DNA from: an uncultured Coriobacteriaceae bacterium
Lineage (GTDB): Bacteria > Actinomycetota > Coriobacteriia > Coriobacteriales > Atopobiaceae
NCBI GenBank assembly: GCA_902778135.1
Contig: CACYWP010000013.1
Span: 1-64,000 of the forward strand
DNA: 64,000 nucleotides
Direction: 5' to 3'
The notes beneath the pieces are model-generated. The model had not been told where the DNA came from, did not search any database, and was given only the letters and a program-made list of their open reading frames with translations. The translations under genes were made by a program, and so were the position numbers. This document shows positions 50,379 through 57,999 of the stretch, one piece after another; position 1 is the stretch's first letter; the number at the start of each line of letters is the position of its first letter.

Positions 50379-50399
50379 GATATTAGTTGTACTAATATC
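50379..50399. promoter_or_regulatory. Palindromic operator A of the polysaccharide operon
   Basis: GATATTAGT-TGT-ACTAATATC is a perfect 9+9 palindrome 59 bases above the first gene of the minus-strand operon. AT-rich promoter-like sequence (TTGTTG, TATAAAAGG) surrounds it on the minus strand. It matches operator B near the divergent regulator. Confidence 0.65.
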
Positions 50400-50601
50400 C
50401 TTTTATACTAATCAACAAATCGGTAAGAACAGAGCTTCCGCAGCACCACCTTGATCAGAACCACAACACCGTGGCACCAAAGCTCAATGCACCTTGCCCT
50501 ATCCCATTACCGTTTCTGCGTTTCTACTGTTGGTCAACCTCTTTCCTCGTAAGAACCCATAGGGTTCCCGTCGCCCGTGACAGGAACCCCAACCCAACGC
50601 A
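50400..50601. other. Gene-free divergent region
   Basis: The stretch between the two operators holds no credible protein. Around 50553-50589 two alternative hairpins share GGGTTC (GAACCC-ATA-GGGTTC, and GGGTTCC pairing with GGAACCC further on). Their role is unknown. Confidence 0.4.
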
Positions 50602-50643
50602 TTGTACCGCGTGCTAGATAGAAATATTAGTTGTCCTCATATT
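50602..50643 (+). promoter_or_regulatory. Promoter and operator B of the XRE/S24 regulator
   Basis: Plus-strand -35 TTGTAC (50602-50607), a 17-base spacer and -10 TATTAG (50625-50630). The -10 lies inside AATATTAGT-TGT-CCTCATATT (50623-50643), a degenerate copy of operator A. The arrangement suggests autorepression. A leader of roughly 190 bases separates it from the gene. Confidence 0.6.
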
Positions 50644-50829
50644 TTTACGAACTCCATCATAGCCACCACACAAGGCCTGCTACCCGCCCACCCCTCCTAG
50701 AGGGCAATAGTTGGTGGATTGAGTCGCACCTTGGCTCTCGCGCACTTGGTTACATGAGGCACCGCTTCGCTTTGACGCCTCTTTCGCCCGTGCGAAACCC
50801 GCAACACCAGCCGTTTCCGGGAGCATGCC

Positions 50830-51561
50830 ATGGATATCCCCCGCACCATCAGGGAACTCAGAAAGAAGACGGGGCTCAACCAGCAGGGCTTTGCCAAGGC
50901 CATGGGTGTCACCCAAAGCGCTGTCTCTCATTGGGAGCGGGGATCCACGGCTTTCGAGCTCGCCAAGGTCCCACGGCTGGCGCAAGTAACGGGCCTCTCC
51001 GAACGGGAACTCATGCGGAGGCTTGCCGGAGACGCAAGCGACGAAGAAGCCACCGTCGACAACTCCCCCACCTCGCCGCAGCTCACTCCCTATTTCCAGG
51101 GCCTCAGCGACGCTATAGCGCGGGCTGATTCGCTTGAGACCGTCATTATCAAGGCTCAGGCGTCGATCTCGGTCCCCCTGGTCACGCTTGGCCGCGTGCA
51201 TGCGGGCCACTTCAGCGACGAGGAACTGGTGGGCTATAGCGTCGAGGTGCCTGCGTCGCTATTGGAAGAGCATCCCGCAGCCGAAGCCGTGGTTGTCGAA
51301 GGCGACTGCATGGACCGCGTCGCCTCGGAAGGCGACATCGTCGTATTTGACCCCGACCTGGCACCCACCAACGGGCGCATTGTCATCGTCGAGACGAAGG
51401 ACCACGGGGCCATCATTCGTCGTTGGCACAAGGGCAATGACACGCTGATCCTCTACGCCGAGAGCCATATCGACTACCCCGACATCGTCATCACCGGCGA
51501 CACGCCTATCCGCGTCATCGGCACGGTCGTCAAGGTCATCGTCCCGGATAGCAAACTGTAA
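50830..51561 (+). CDS. XRE/S24 (LexA-like) repressor with altered catalytic pair
   Basis: Residues 1-65 are an XRE helix-turn-helix (LNQQGFAKAMGVTQSAVSHWERG). Residues ~115-243 fit an S24/LexA self-cleavage domain: scissile-type Ala125-Gly126 (GRVHAG), VVVEGDCMDRV where LexA has GMSM, and AIIRRW where LexA has TVKRL. The catalytic Ser and Lys are thus Cys160 and Arg197. GGGAG precedes ATG 50830. It is divergent from the polysaccharide operon, and related palindromes precede both. It probably controls that operon and itself. Confidence 0.85.
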   Translation: MDIPRTIRELRKKTGLNQQGFAKAMGVTQSAVSHWERGSTAFELAKVPRLAQVTGLSERELMRRLAGDASDEEATVDNSPTSPQLTPYFQGLSDAIARADSLETVIIKAQASISVPLVTLGRVHAGHFSDEELVGYSVEVPASLLEEHPAAEAVVVEGDCMDRVASEGDIVVFDPDLAPTNGRIVIVETKDHGAIIRRWHKGNDTLILYAESHIDYPDIVITGDTPIRVIGTVVKVIVPDSKL

Positions 51562-51621
51562 CGGCACCGTTGTAGATACAGACACGCACCGGGCGATGCG
51601 TCATATCTGCACCGCATGATG

Positions 51622-51836
51622 TGCGTAAAACAGGCCGTGTAGCTGACTTTTCACGTAAGAAATGCGACGCGCTTGCGAGCGATACGCGCTGGTGACGCGT
51701 AAAGTAGCCGGTACGGCCAGTTTTACGTCATCTGTACGGTGCAGCCGTGAGCGATACGCATGAGCGACGCAAAAAGCAGCCGGCACGAGGAGTTATACGT
51801 CGCCGAGGCGGTGCGGTCATGAGCAATGCGGGCTAG
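51622..51836. repeat. 72-bp palindromic repeat family, three-unit array
   Basis: Hairpin units of 36 bases begin at 51622 (degenerate), 51694 and 51766, exactly 72 bases apart. The unit at 51694 starts GACGCGTAAA and ends TTTTACGTC; the one at 51766 starts GACGCAAAAA and ends TTATACGTC. Spacers of 36 bases share GGTGCAGCCGTGAGCGATAC-like sequence. It fills the whole gap after the repressor gene. Confidence 0.85.
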
Positions 51837-51856
51837 TCTAAGTTGCTGTCCTGTCC

Positions 51857-52144
51857 TTATATCCCTGCCGCAACGAGGTCCATGTCTACGAGATGCCGCA
51901 GATAGTCGGACCGCTTCATGCCCAGCTGCCGGGCCCTTCTGTCAATCTTCTCTATCGTGGAGACGGGCTCCCTGAAGCCAACCTGCTTGGTCTCTTCTCC
52001 GAACAGCAACGGACGCCCCATGACAACCTCTCCGCGAGGCTCGCCATGCAGGACGCCATCGGCCGCATCGCGCTCCCACTCATCGAGCACTTCGGAGCCA
52101 AGGCCAAACCTATCCTCTATTTCCTCTGCCGCTGCGATCCTCAT
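51857..52144 (-). CDS. Antitoxin-like ribbon-helix-helix protein
   Basis: The 95-residue protein is acidic at the start (MRIAAAEEIEDRFGLGSEVLDEWERDA) and ends in a likely ribbon-helix-helix segment (VSTIEKIDRRARQLGMKRSDYLRHLVDMDL). Its ATG overlaps the stop of the preceding small gene by four bases. The size, order and overlap are those of a type II toxin-antitoxin pair, with this as the DNA-binding antitoxin. No family name is certain. Confidence 0.65.
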   Translation of the reverse strand: MRIAAAEEIEDRFGLGSEVLDEWERDAADGVLHGEPRGEVVMGRPLLFGEETKQVGFREPVSTIEKIDRRARQLGMKRSDYLRHLVDMDLVAAGI

Positions 52145-52407
52145 CCGCTCCTCCTCTCGAGGCCCAACTCCTTTAGGACGTTTTGCGTGGGAGGCCTCAT
52201 GGCATGGTAAACGATCATCCCAAAGCCCCTCTCCGCTGCGACAATCTGCAAAGGCCGTCCCTGTCTGTCGGGACCAATCAGGACTATCTCCCCCTCGTTG
52301 GGTGCACCGCGGTACTGCTTCCGATGGAAATGCTCCCAGGCGTATTCAATGTCTTCTTGGGCGACCCCATGCTTGAAGGCGTGTTCACTGACGATGATAT
52401 CGTCCAT
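52141..52407 (-). CDS. Toxin-like small protein (type II TA candidate)
   Basis: The 88-residue protein starts MDDIIVSEHAFKHGVAQEDIEYAWEHF and has IGPDRQGRPLQIVAAERGFGMIVYHAMRPPTQNV. This resembles a family of small putative RNase-type toxins with a HGV...IEYAW start and a VxHAMxxT end, paired with RHH antitoxins. GGAGT lies before ATG 52407. It is the first gene of a two-gene unit with its own promoter. Toxicity is inferred from context only. Confidence 0.65.
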   Translation of the reverse strand: MDDIIVSEHAFKHGVAQEDIEYAWEHFHRKQYRGAPNEGEIVLIGPDRQGRPLQIVAAERGFGMIVYHAMRPPTQNVLKELGLERRSG

Positions 52408-52420
52408 GCCTACTCCGATT

Positions 52421-52465
52421 TCGTACAACAAAAAGTATAACCTCGTTAGGACATTTTGTACAACG
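52421..52465 (-). promoter_or_regulatory. Promoter of the toxin-antitoxin-like pair
   Basis: Minus strand: -35 TTGTAC (52458-52463), an 18-base spacer and -10 TATACT (52434-52439). Direct copies of GTACAAC lie on the plus strand at 52423 and 52458, flanking the -10 and covering the -35. They are plausible antitoxin sites. Confidence 0.65.
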
Positions 52466-52523
52466 TAAGTCTTGCCGTTCTTGTGTTTCTCTTCTTCGCT
52501 GAAACCTTGTGACAATGGCGGGC

Positions 52524-52552
52524 GACGCGGTCGCGAGCGATACGCACACCGG
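52524..52552. repeat. Fragment of the 72-bp repeat family
   Basis: GCGGTCGCGAGCGATACGCA here matches the spacer part of the arrays at 35.6 and 51.7 kb. The hairpin part is missing. It lies between the toxin-like pair and the next gene. Confidence 0.55.
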
Positions 52553-52562
52553 CGCCCCACCC

Positions 52563-53579
52563 TTACCTACATCGCAGCACGCCGCCCGCCCTCACCACGC
52601 GCTCGTCCAGCGCATAGCTTCGCGGAACACCGCACCCCTCCAGCAACTGCAGAAACGCCACCTCGCGCATCACATCGGAGAAACCGAAACGCACCATACG
52701 CAGCACGCCTTGGCATGCCTCGATGTGGCTCTGCCGGCGATGCTCGTCGCCGATGACCTGCGCAATCGTCCTTCCGCCGCGCAGCTCCTCGCTTTCGTAC
52801 TTCTCGAGGCCATCCAGCTCGCCAACAATGTCGCCACCCGCAACGCTCCATACGAAGTCGGCACGATACGTCACGGCAGGGTCGATTGGACTCGTATACC
52901 CACGCTGCAAATCGGGCGCAGCCATCCCCAGCTCGAGCATCGTCGCCCGCGCGATGGACTCTCCCCCACTCTCCGCGCGCCCGTCTGCCAGCGCAAGCAC
53001 CTCGAGAGCTCGCGCCAAGCCACTCATGTGCCAGCAATCCCTGCGCATCTTCTCGCCCAACGCCTGCGTCGTCAGCCCCTGCATACGCAGCGCCGAGTCC
53101 GCAATGGCCAAACCCGCACGAAAGTCCATCAACCGCAAACAATCGCCCACGGTACGCGCCAATGCTGTGACCAAAAGACCCTGGCGCCGCTCCGTCGCAC
53201 CATGAGAAACCATCACAGGCCGCAAATACGCACTCTGGCGGCGATGAGCTTTCCGGTCGGTGCGTACCCAGACCTTATCGAGAAACCGATTGCTCGCCGC
53301 AAGACCATATGCCACCGCCGCCGACGGCCCCGCAAACACCAGGTCCGGATACAACTGTTGCAGTGCATGCATCTTGTGGCGCATCCGGGCGCGCGGCTTG
53401 AGGTCCTGCCAATACGTTGGCCGTGCAAATACGAGCGGCAGTATCTCGATAGCCATATGCGCTTCGACCGCCTTGCGCATACGATCGCGCTCGGTCCGGC
53501 CGTGCGCAACGACGCACCGTTTGCCAGTCTCCGCTGCATCCAGCTGCTCCTGTATCCACGCGTACACCCTTGCTTGCAT
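52563..53579 (-). CDS. AbiEi/DUF559-like protein with PD-(D/E)XK-type motif
   Basis: The 338-residue protein resembles the large actinobacterial group labelled AbiEi-antitoxin-like with a C-terminal Vsr/DUF559 fold. The central part (SHGATERRQGLLVTALARTVGDCLRLMDFRAGLAIADSALR) fits that group. The C-terminal YRADFVWSVAGGDIVGELDGLEKYESEELR provides the D...E-x-D and lysine pattern of the nuclease fold. No leader or membrane segment. It sits alone, flanked by repeats. A defence or DNA-repair role is possible but unproven. Confidence 0.65.
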   Translation of the reverse strand: MQARVYAWIQEQLDAAETGKRCVVAHGRTERDRMRKAVEAHMAIEILPLVFARPTYWQDLKPRARMRHKMHALQQLYPDLVFAGPSAAVAYGLAASNRFLDKVWVRTDRKAHRRQSAYLRPVMVSHGATERRQGLLVTALARTVGDCLRLMDFRAGLAIADSALRMQGLTTQALGEKMRRDCWHMSGLARALEVLALADGRAESGGESIARATMLELGMAAPDLQRGYTSPIDPAVTYRADFVWSVAGGDIVGELDGLEKYESEELRGGRTIAQVIGDEHRRQSHIEACQGVLRMVRFGFSDVMREVAFLQLLEGCGVPRSYALDERVVRAGGVLRCR

Positions 53580-53732
53580 CGACGTCTCCTGCCGCTCGCC
53601 TCATCCAAGCGTACCGGCCATCGCCGCATGCCCACCCGACAAAGCAAACTATGCTCGCAGCTAGGTCGCACCATGCTTGCCACCAGCTTGCACGCACGAG
53701 AAACAAAGCACCTAGCAGGCAATTCACAGCAA

Positions 53733-53764
53733 TTGGGCGCTACGGTTGCAGCCGTAGCGCCCAA
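53733..53764. terminator. Strong stem-loop, 13-bp perfect stem
   Basis: TTGGGCGCTACGG pairs perfectly with its complement across a six-base loop. It stands in the 375-base gap between two minus-strand genes and most likely ends flavodoxin transcription, although the following T-run is weak. Confidence 0.6.
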
Positions 53765-53770
53765 CTCCCA

Positions 53771-53911
53771 CACACATATCTGTACCGCACCATCGACGTA
53801 AAAACGTGCCAGACTAGGCAGTTTTACGTCACCCGGACGCGCCGCTTGCGACTGCACCGCACAAACGACGCGAAACTCCAGCTACAGCCCGTCTTTTGCG
53901 TCGCATCGGCG
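53771..53911. repeat. 72-bp palindromic repeat family, two-unit array (inverted)
   Basis: Hairpin units start at 53795 (GACGTAAAA...TTTTACGTC, perfect stem) and 53867 (GACGCGAAA...TTTTGCGTC), again 72 bases apart. The spacer matches that of the 51.7 kb array only when reverse-complemented, so this array is inverted relative to it. No coding potential. Confidence 0.85.
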
Positions 53912-53954
53912 CATCGCTCTCGGCATGCACGCACCGCTCCTCGGCTCGTACAAC

Positions 53955-54353
53955 CTACGCCAGCTTGGCAGCAGCATCCTTCAGCGCTGCCTCAGCCTCG
54001 TCGTCTGGCTCGAGGTTGGCAATGACGGTCTCCACGACGTTGACACCGTCACCCTCGGCAGCGTCCTTCCAGGTATCCATCCACTCGCCGGTACCCCAGT
54101 CATAGGAGCCGAACAGCACGACGGCCTTGCCGCCCAGCTCGCCCTTGCAGGCATCCCACAGCTCCTCGAAGTCGGGGTCGAGCTCCTCGGCACCCATCGC
54201 GGGGCAACCGAACGCGAGCGCGTCGTAGTCGGCGCACTTGTCAGCCGAGAAGTCCTCCCAGGAAATGGCCTCACCACCTGCGGCCTCGGCCAGGATGTTG
54301 GCCATGGCCTCGGTGTTGCCGGTCTGGGACCAATACACAACTGCAACGCTCAT
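53955..54353 (-). CDS. Flavodoxin
   Basis: The 132-residue FMN electron carrier has the phosphate-binding loop YWSQTGNTEAMA, and conserved loops AFGCPAMGAEEL and FGSYDWGTGEWMD around the flavin. It is acidic, as usual. Flavodoxins replace ferredoxin when iron is short; iron-related genes (DUF3793, feo) lie nearby. It follows the DUF3793 gene by 76 bases on the same strand and may share its transcript. Confidence 0.93.
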   Translation of the reverse strand: MSVAVVYWSQTGNTEAMANILAEAAGGEAISWEDFSADKCADYDALAFGCPAMGAEELDPDFEELWDACKGELGGKAVVLFGSYDWGTGEWMDTWKDAAEGDGVNVVETVIANLEPDDEAEAALKDAAAKLA

Positions 54354-54429
54354 GCAAATCCTCCTTGGATCGTCTCTCCAAACCCACGCCCCTGTGCGCG
54401 AGCCCTATTGCCTCGTTCCGTGCACACCC

Positions 54430-55110
54430 CTACCCCGCGAACAGTGCCCTCAGTGGCTCGCCTGACGCAAAGCGCGTGCGGCAGCGACGCTCGTGAGCCT
54501 CGAGTGCGCTGAAGCGACGGCGCGCAGCCTGTTCGTCGCCAAACGCCAGCCATGCGCCACGACAGGTAGCAACCCTTCCCTCCACGAACCCGCGCACGTC
54601 CTCGGGCGGGTATCCCAAGAAGACGCCTATCTCGTGCGGGAAGGTCATCTCACCCGCACCCAGGGAGAGGTAGTACGCGACCAGCCTGTGACGCAGTTCG
54701 CGGACCAGCTGGTCCACCGTTGCCCCGACATAGCCACACGCGCGCAGGATGGCTAGCCCCTCGACGTCGGCAAGCGTGCGACCCAGCAGGTCAGGTCGCC
54801 AGACAAGCAGGTAGACACGCTTGTCTGTGCGATGGAGCACCGTCATCGACATGCCATAGCCCGGCAGCGCCCCCGCATAGGTGCGCAGCGCCTCGTCCAA
54901 AACATGGCGTGACAGCTTGCGCCAGCGCCCCGCCGTGTAGACGCGCATCGGCATGTTGAAGATGGCGGCCGGCTTTGCCCCAGCGATCACCCCACCCGCC
55001 ATGCGCACGAGGGTCTCAGAAAAGGCCAGGCAGACATCGCTCTCGCATGTGTCGCAACCCTCGACGAGCTCATCGGTCAGGCGCACGCCCATGGCATGCT
55101 GCTCGCTCAT
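54430..55110 (-). CDS. DUF3793 family protein
   Basis: The 226-residue cytoplasmic protein contains TLVRMAGGVIAGAKPAAIFNMPM near the start, VYLLVWRPDLLGRTL centrally and FPHEIGVFLGYPPEDVRGFVEG in the C-terminal half, the signature of DUF3793. Members often lie beside flavodoxins and Feo genes in anaerobes, which suggests a link to iron limitation. GGAGG precedes ATG 55110, whose ATGA overlaps the tiny upstream gene. The biochemical role is unknown. Confidence 0.85.
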   Translation of the reverse strand: MSEQHAMGVRLTDELVEGCDTCESDVCLAFSETLVRMAGGVIAGAKPAAIFNMPMRVYTAGRWRKLSRHVLDEALRTYAGALPGYGMSMTVLHRTDKRVYLLVWRPDLLGRTLADVEGLAILRACGYVGATVDQLVRELRHRLVAYYLSLGAGEMTFPHEIGVFLGYPPEDVRGFVEGRVATCRGAWLAFGDEQAARRRFSALEAHERRCRTRFASGEPLRALFAG

Positions 55111-55217
55111 GCGCGACAACCCTCCTCGGCAAGGAGGTTTCTGCGCAGGACCTCGCGCACGACGACCGAAGTCCCCGCTACGAGTGTGGCAACGCCGATT
55201 GCAGGCAGCACTTCCAT
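55107..55217 (-). CDS. 36-residue putative membrane peptide coupled to DUF3793 gene
   Basis: AAAGGAG lies six bases before an ATG at 55217. The 36-residue product is a hydrophobic stretch (AIGVATLVAGTSVVV) then a basic/acidic tail (REVLRRNLLAEEGCRA). Its stop overlaps the DUF3793 start as ATGA, a classic coupling signal. The ribosome site, overlap and amphipathic profile argue for a real small membrane protein. I know of no named family. Confidence 0.6.
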   Translation of the reverse strand: MEVLPAIGVATLVAGTSVVVREVLRRNLLAEEGCRA

Positions 55218-55257
55218 GGCAGCTCCTTTCGTTCGGGCACCCTCCCCCAAGCGGAAA

Positions 55258-55296
55258 GGGGTGCCGCCGGCCAGGGGTGAGACGCCGACGGCACCC
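55258..55296 (-). terminator. Terminator after enolase
   Basis: Stem GGGTGCCG/CGGCACCC (259-266 with 289-296 of the 55,000 block) is followed on the minus strand by CTTTCC, about 90 bases past the enolase stop. Confidence 0.55.
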
Positions 55297-55386
55297 GTGA
55301 AGGCGTCGGGAGTGCGGGGAGAGGGTCCGCAACTCCTTCGGCAGGAATACTCGACCGGACTTGCAGTCCGTCGACCGGGCCAGTCG

Positions 55387-56754
<1,368 letters not shown>

Positions 56755-56852
56755 GGTGGCATCGGAAATTTCTTCGAGTGGTTTGTGGATCCGCGCAGAC
56801 GCGCTGCCGACGGCCTTCGTTTAGCCCGGGGAATTACTCCCCCACCGGCCGG

Positions 56853-57317
56853 CTAGCGACGCCGCTTGCGGCCCGTAGGCTCCTCATGATCGCAGGTAAA
56901 CTCGCACAGCAGCGCCATCAGCACCAGCGCGACACCGGCCACGCGGGCATAGGGCAACATGAGCGTACGGCACTGCATGCTTGCCTCGGCACACAAGGCG
57001 AGCGCTGTGCCCGGCAACACCGCCACGAGCACTCCCACCACCGCCAGCAGGAGGTCGAAGCTGCGCTTGGTTGCCTTGTCGGCCCCAAAGAGTCGCACCA
57101 CAGCCAGGCCCACGGCCACAAAACCAAGCCCCGTGAGTACGCGTCCTGCCGTGGCACAGGCGGCAACCGACCCATCCGCATGCGAACAGGGCCCCGCGAT
57201 GGTGCGCACCCCGGTCAGCAGCAAAATGGCAACCACCGAAAGCACCACATCCAGCGCCCCCGTATGAGGCCGCGGCGGCGTCTTCGTGCGCTTCTTGCTC
57301 TTGCTGTTCTTGCCCAT
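56853..57317 (-). CDS. DUF4418 membrane protein
   Basis: The 154-residue protein has four hydrophobic helices and a paired-cysteine outer region (GPCSHADGSVAACATAG, then CAEASMQCRTLML). This fits the DUF4418 family, which is often near FtsX/MacB-like or metal-related genes. The ends are very basic (KNSKSKKRTKTPPRPH; GRKRRR). GGGAGGG is about ten bases before ATG 57317. It is transcribed away from the feo operon. Function is unknown. Confidence 0.75.
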   Translation of the reverse strand: MGKNSKSKKRTKTPPRPHTGALDVVLSVVAILLLTGVRTIAGPCSHADGSVAACATAGRVLTGLGFVAVGLAVVRLFGADKATKRSFDLLLAVVGVLVAVLPGTALALCAEASMQCRTLMLPYARVAGVALVLMALLCEFTCDHEEPTGRKRRR

Positions 57318-57423
57318 AAGGCTCGCCCTCCCTCGTTGTGTCCGCACCAAACCTTAGCAGACTCGAGGCCCCTGCACGTTGGCCTCAGCCATTCCATTAT
57401 GTAAGTCATGGTTGACTCTGTGA

Positions 57424-57441
57424 TAAACCTAGGCTAACTTA
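57424..57441. promoter_or_regulatory. DtxR/IdeR-like iron box before feoA
   Basis: TAAACCTAGGCTAACTTA lies 43 bases before the first feoA. Its reverse strand contains GTTAGCCTA, the core of actinobacterial iron-regulator sites. A repressor bound there with Fe2+ would shut off uptake. The match is partial. Confidence 0.5.
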
Positions 57442-57483
57442 TGTCTGTTAGTTACAGTGAACTTCTAGGAAAGGCGGCGCACT

Positions 57484-57693
57484 ATGCCCCTTACGCTTCT
57501 TCATGCGGGTGAGAGCAGCATCATCACGCGCATCGGCGGAAAGCCAGAAACACGTCAGTTTCTCGAGGGGCTTGGATTTGTGGTAGGCACCCCCGTCACC
57601 GTTATCAGCGAGATTGACGGCAACGTCATCTGCGCCATCAAAGACACCCGCGTGGCCATTAGCAAAGAGATGGCCAGCAAGATCTTCGTCTAG
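57484..57693 (+). CDS. feoA: FeoA-domain protein 1
   Basis: The 69-residue SH3-like FeoA protein (MPLTLLHAGESSIITRIGGKPETRQFLEGLGFVVGTPVTV... AIKDTRVAISKEMASKIFV) is the small cytoplasmic partner of FeoB. AGGAAAGG precedes ATG 57484. It is the first gene of the feo operon; a second FeoA follows after 67 bases. Confidence 0.93.
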   Translation: MPLTLLHAGESSIITRIGGKPETRQFLEGLGFVVGTPVTVISEIDGNVICAIKDTRVAISKEMASKIFV

Positions 57694-57760
57694 CGCCCAA
57701 GGCGCCATTTCTCTGGTTATCAGCATGGTGCACCTGCACCTGCAAGGAAGGAGTCAATAC

Positions 57761-57994
57761 ATGACACTGCGAGAGGTCAAGGTCGGTCAGACCGCTAAGG
57801 TCGTAAAGCTTACGGGCACCGGCCCCGTCAAGCGCCGCATCATGGACATGGGCATCACCAAGGGCCAGCTTGTGCGCGTCATCAAGGTTGCCCCCCTCGG
57901 CGACCCCATGGAGATCACCGTGCGCAACTACGAGCTGTCGGTGCGCAAGGCTGACGCCGAGATGATCGAAGTCGAACTCGTCGAGGAGGCGTAA
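57761..57994 (+). CDS. feoA: FeoA-domain protein 2
   Basis: A second FeoA of 77 residues: MTLREVKVGQTAKVVKLTGTGPVKRRIMDMGITKGQLVRVIKVAPLGDPMEI. It is nearer to canonical FeoA than the first copy. AAGGAAGGAG precedes ATG 57761, and feoB starts five bases after its stop. Paired FeoA genes before FeoB are common in anaerobes; the two may form a heteromer on FeoB. Confidence 0.95.
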   Translation: MTLREVKVGQTAKVVKLTGTGPVKRRIMDMGITKGQLVRVIKVAPLGDPMEITVRNYELSVRKADAEMIEVELVEEA

Positions 57995-57999
57995 GGCCC

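Noticed and set aside
51622-51801. CRISPR array (36-base palindromic repeat, 36-base spacer)
   Set aside because: The periodicity is suggestive, but the spacers are alike between loci, the repeats vary within an array, only two or three units occur, and no cas gene is present.
55330-55385. tRNA-like sequence near the enolase 3' end
   Set aside because: Short stems are visible, but there is no cloverleaf, no T-loop GTTCRANNC and no acceptor end.
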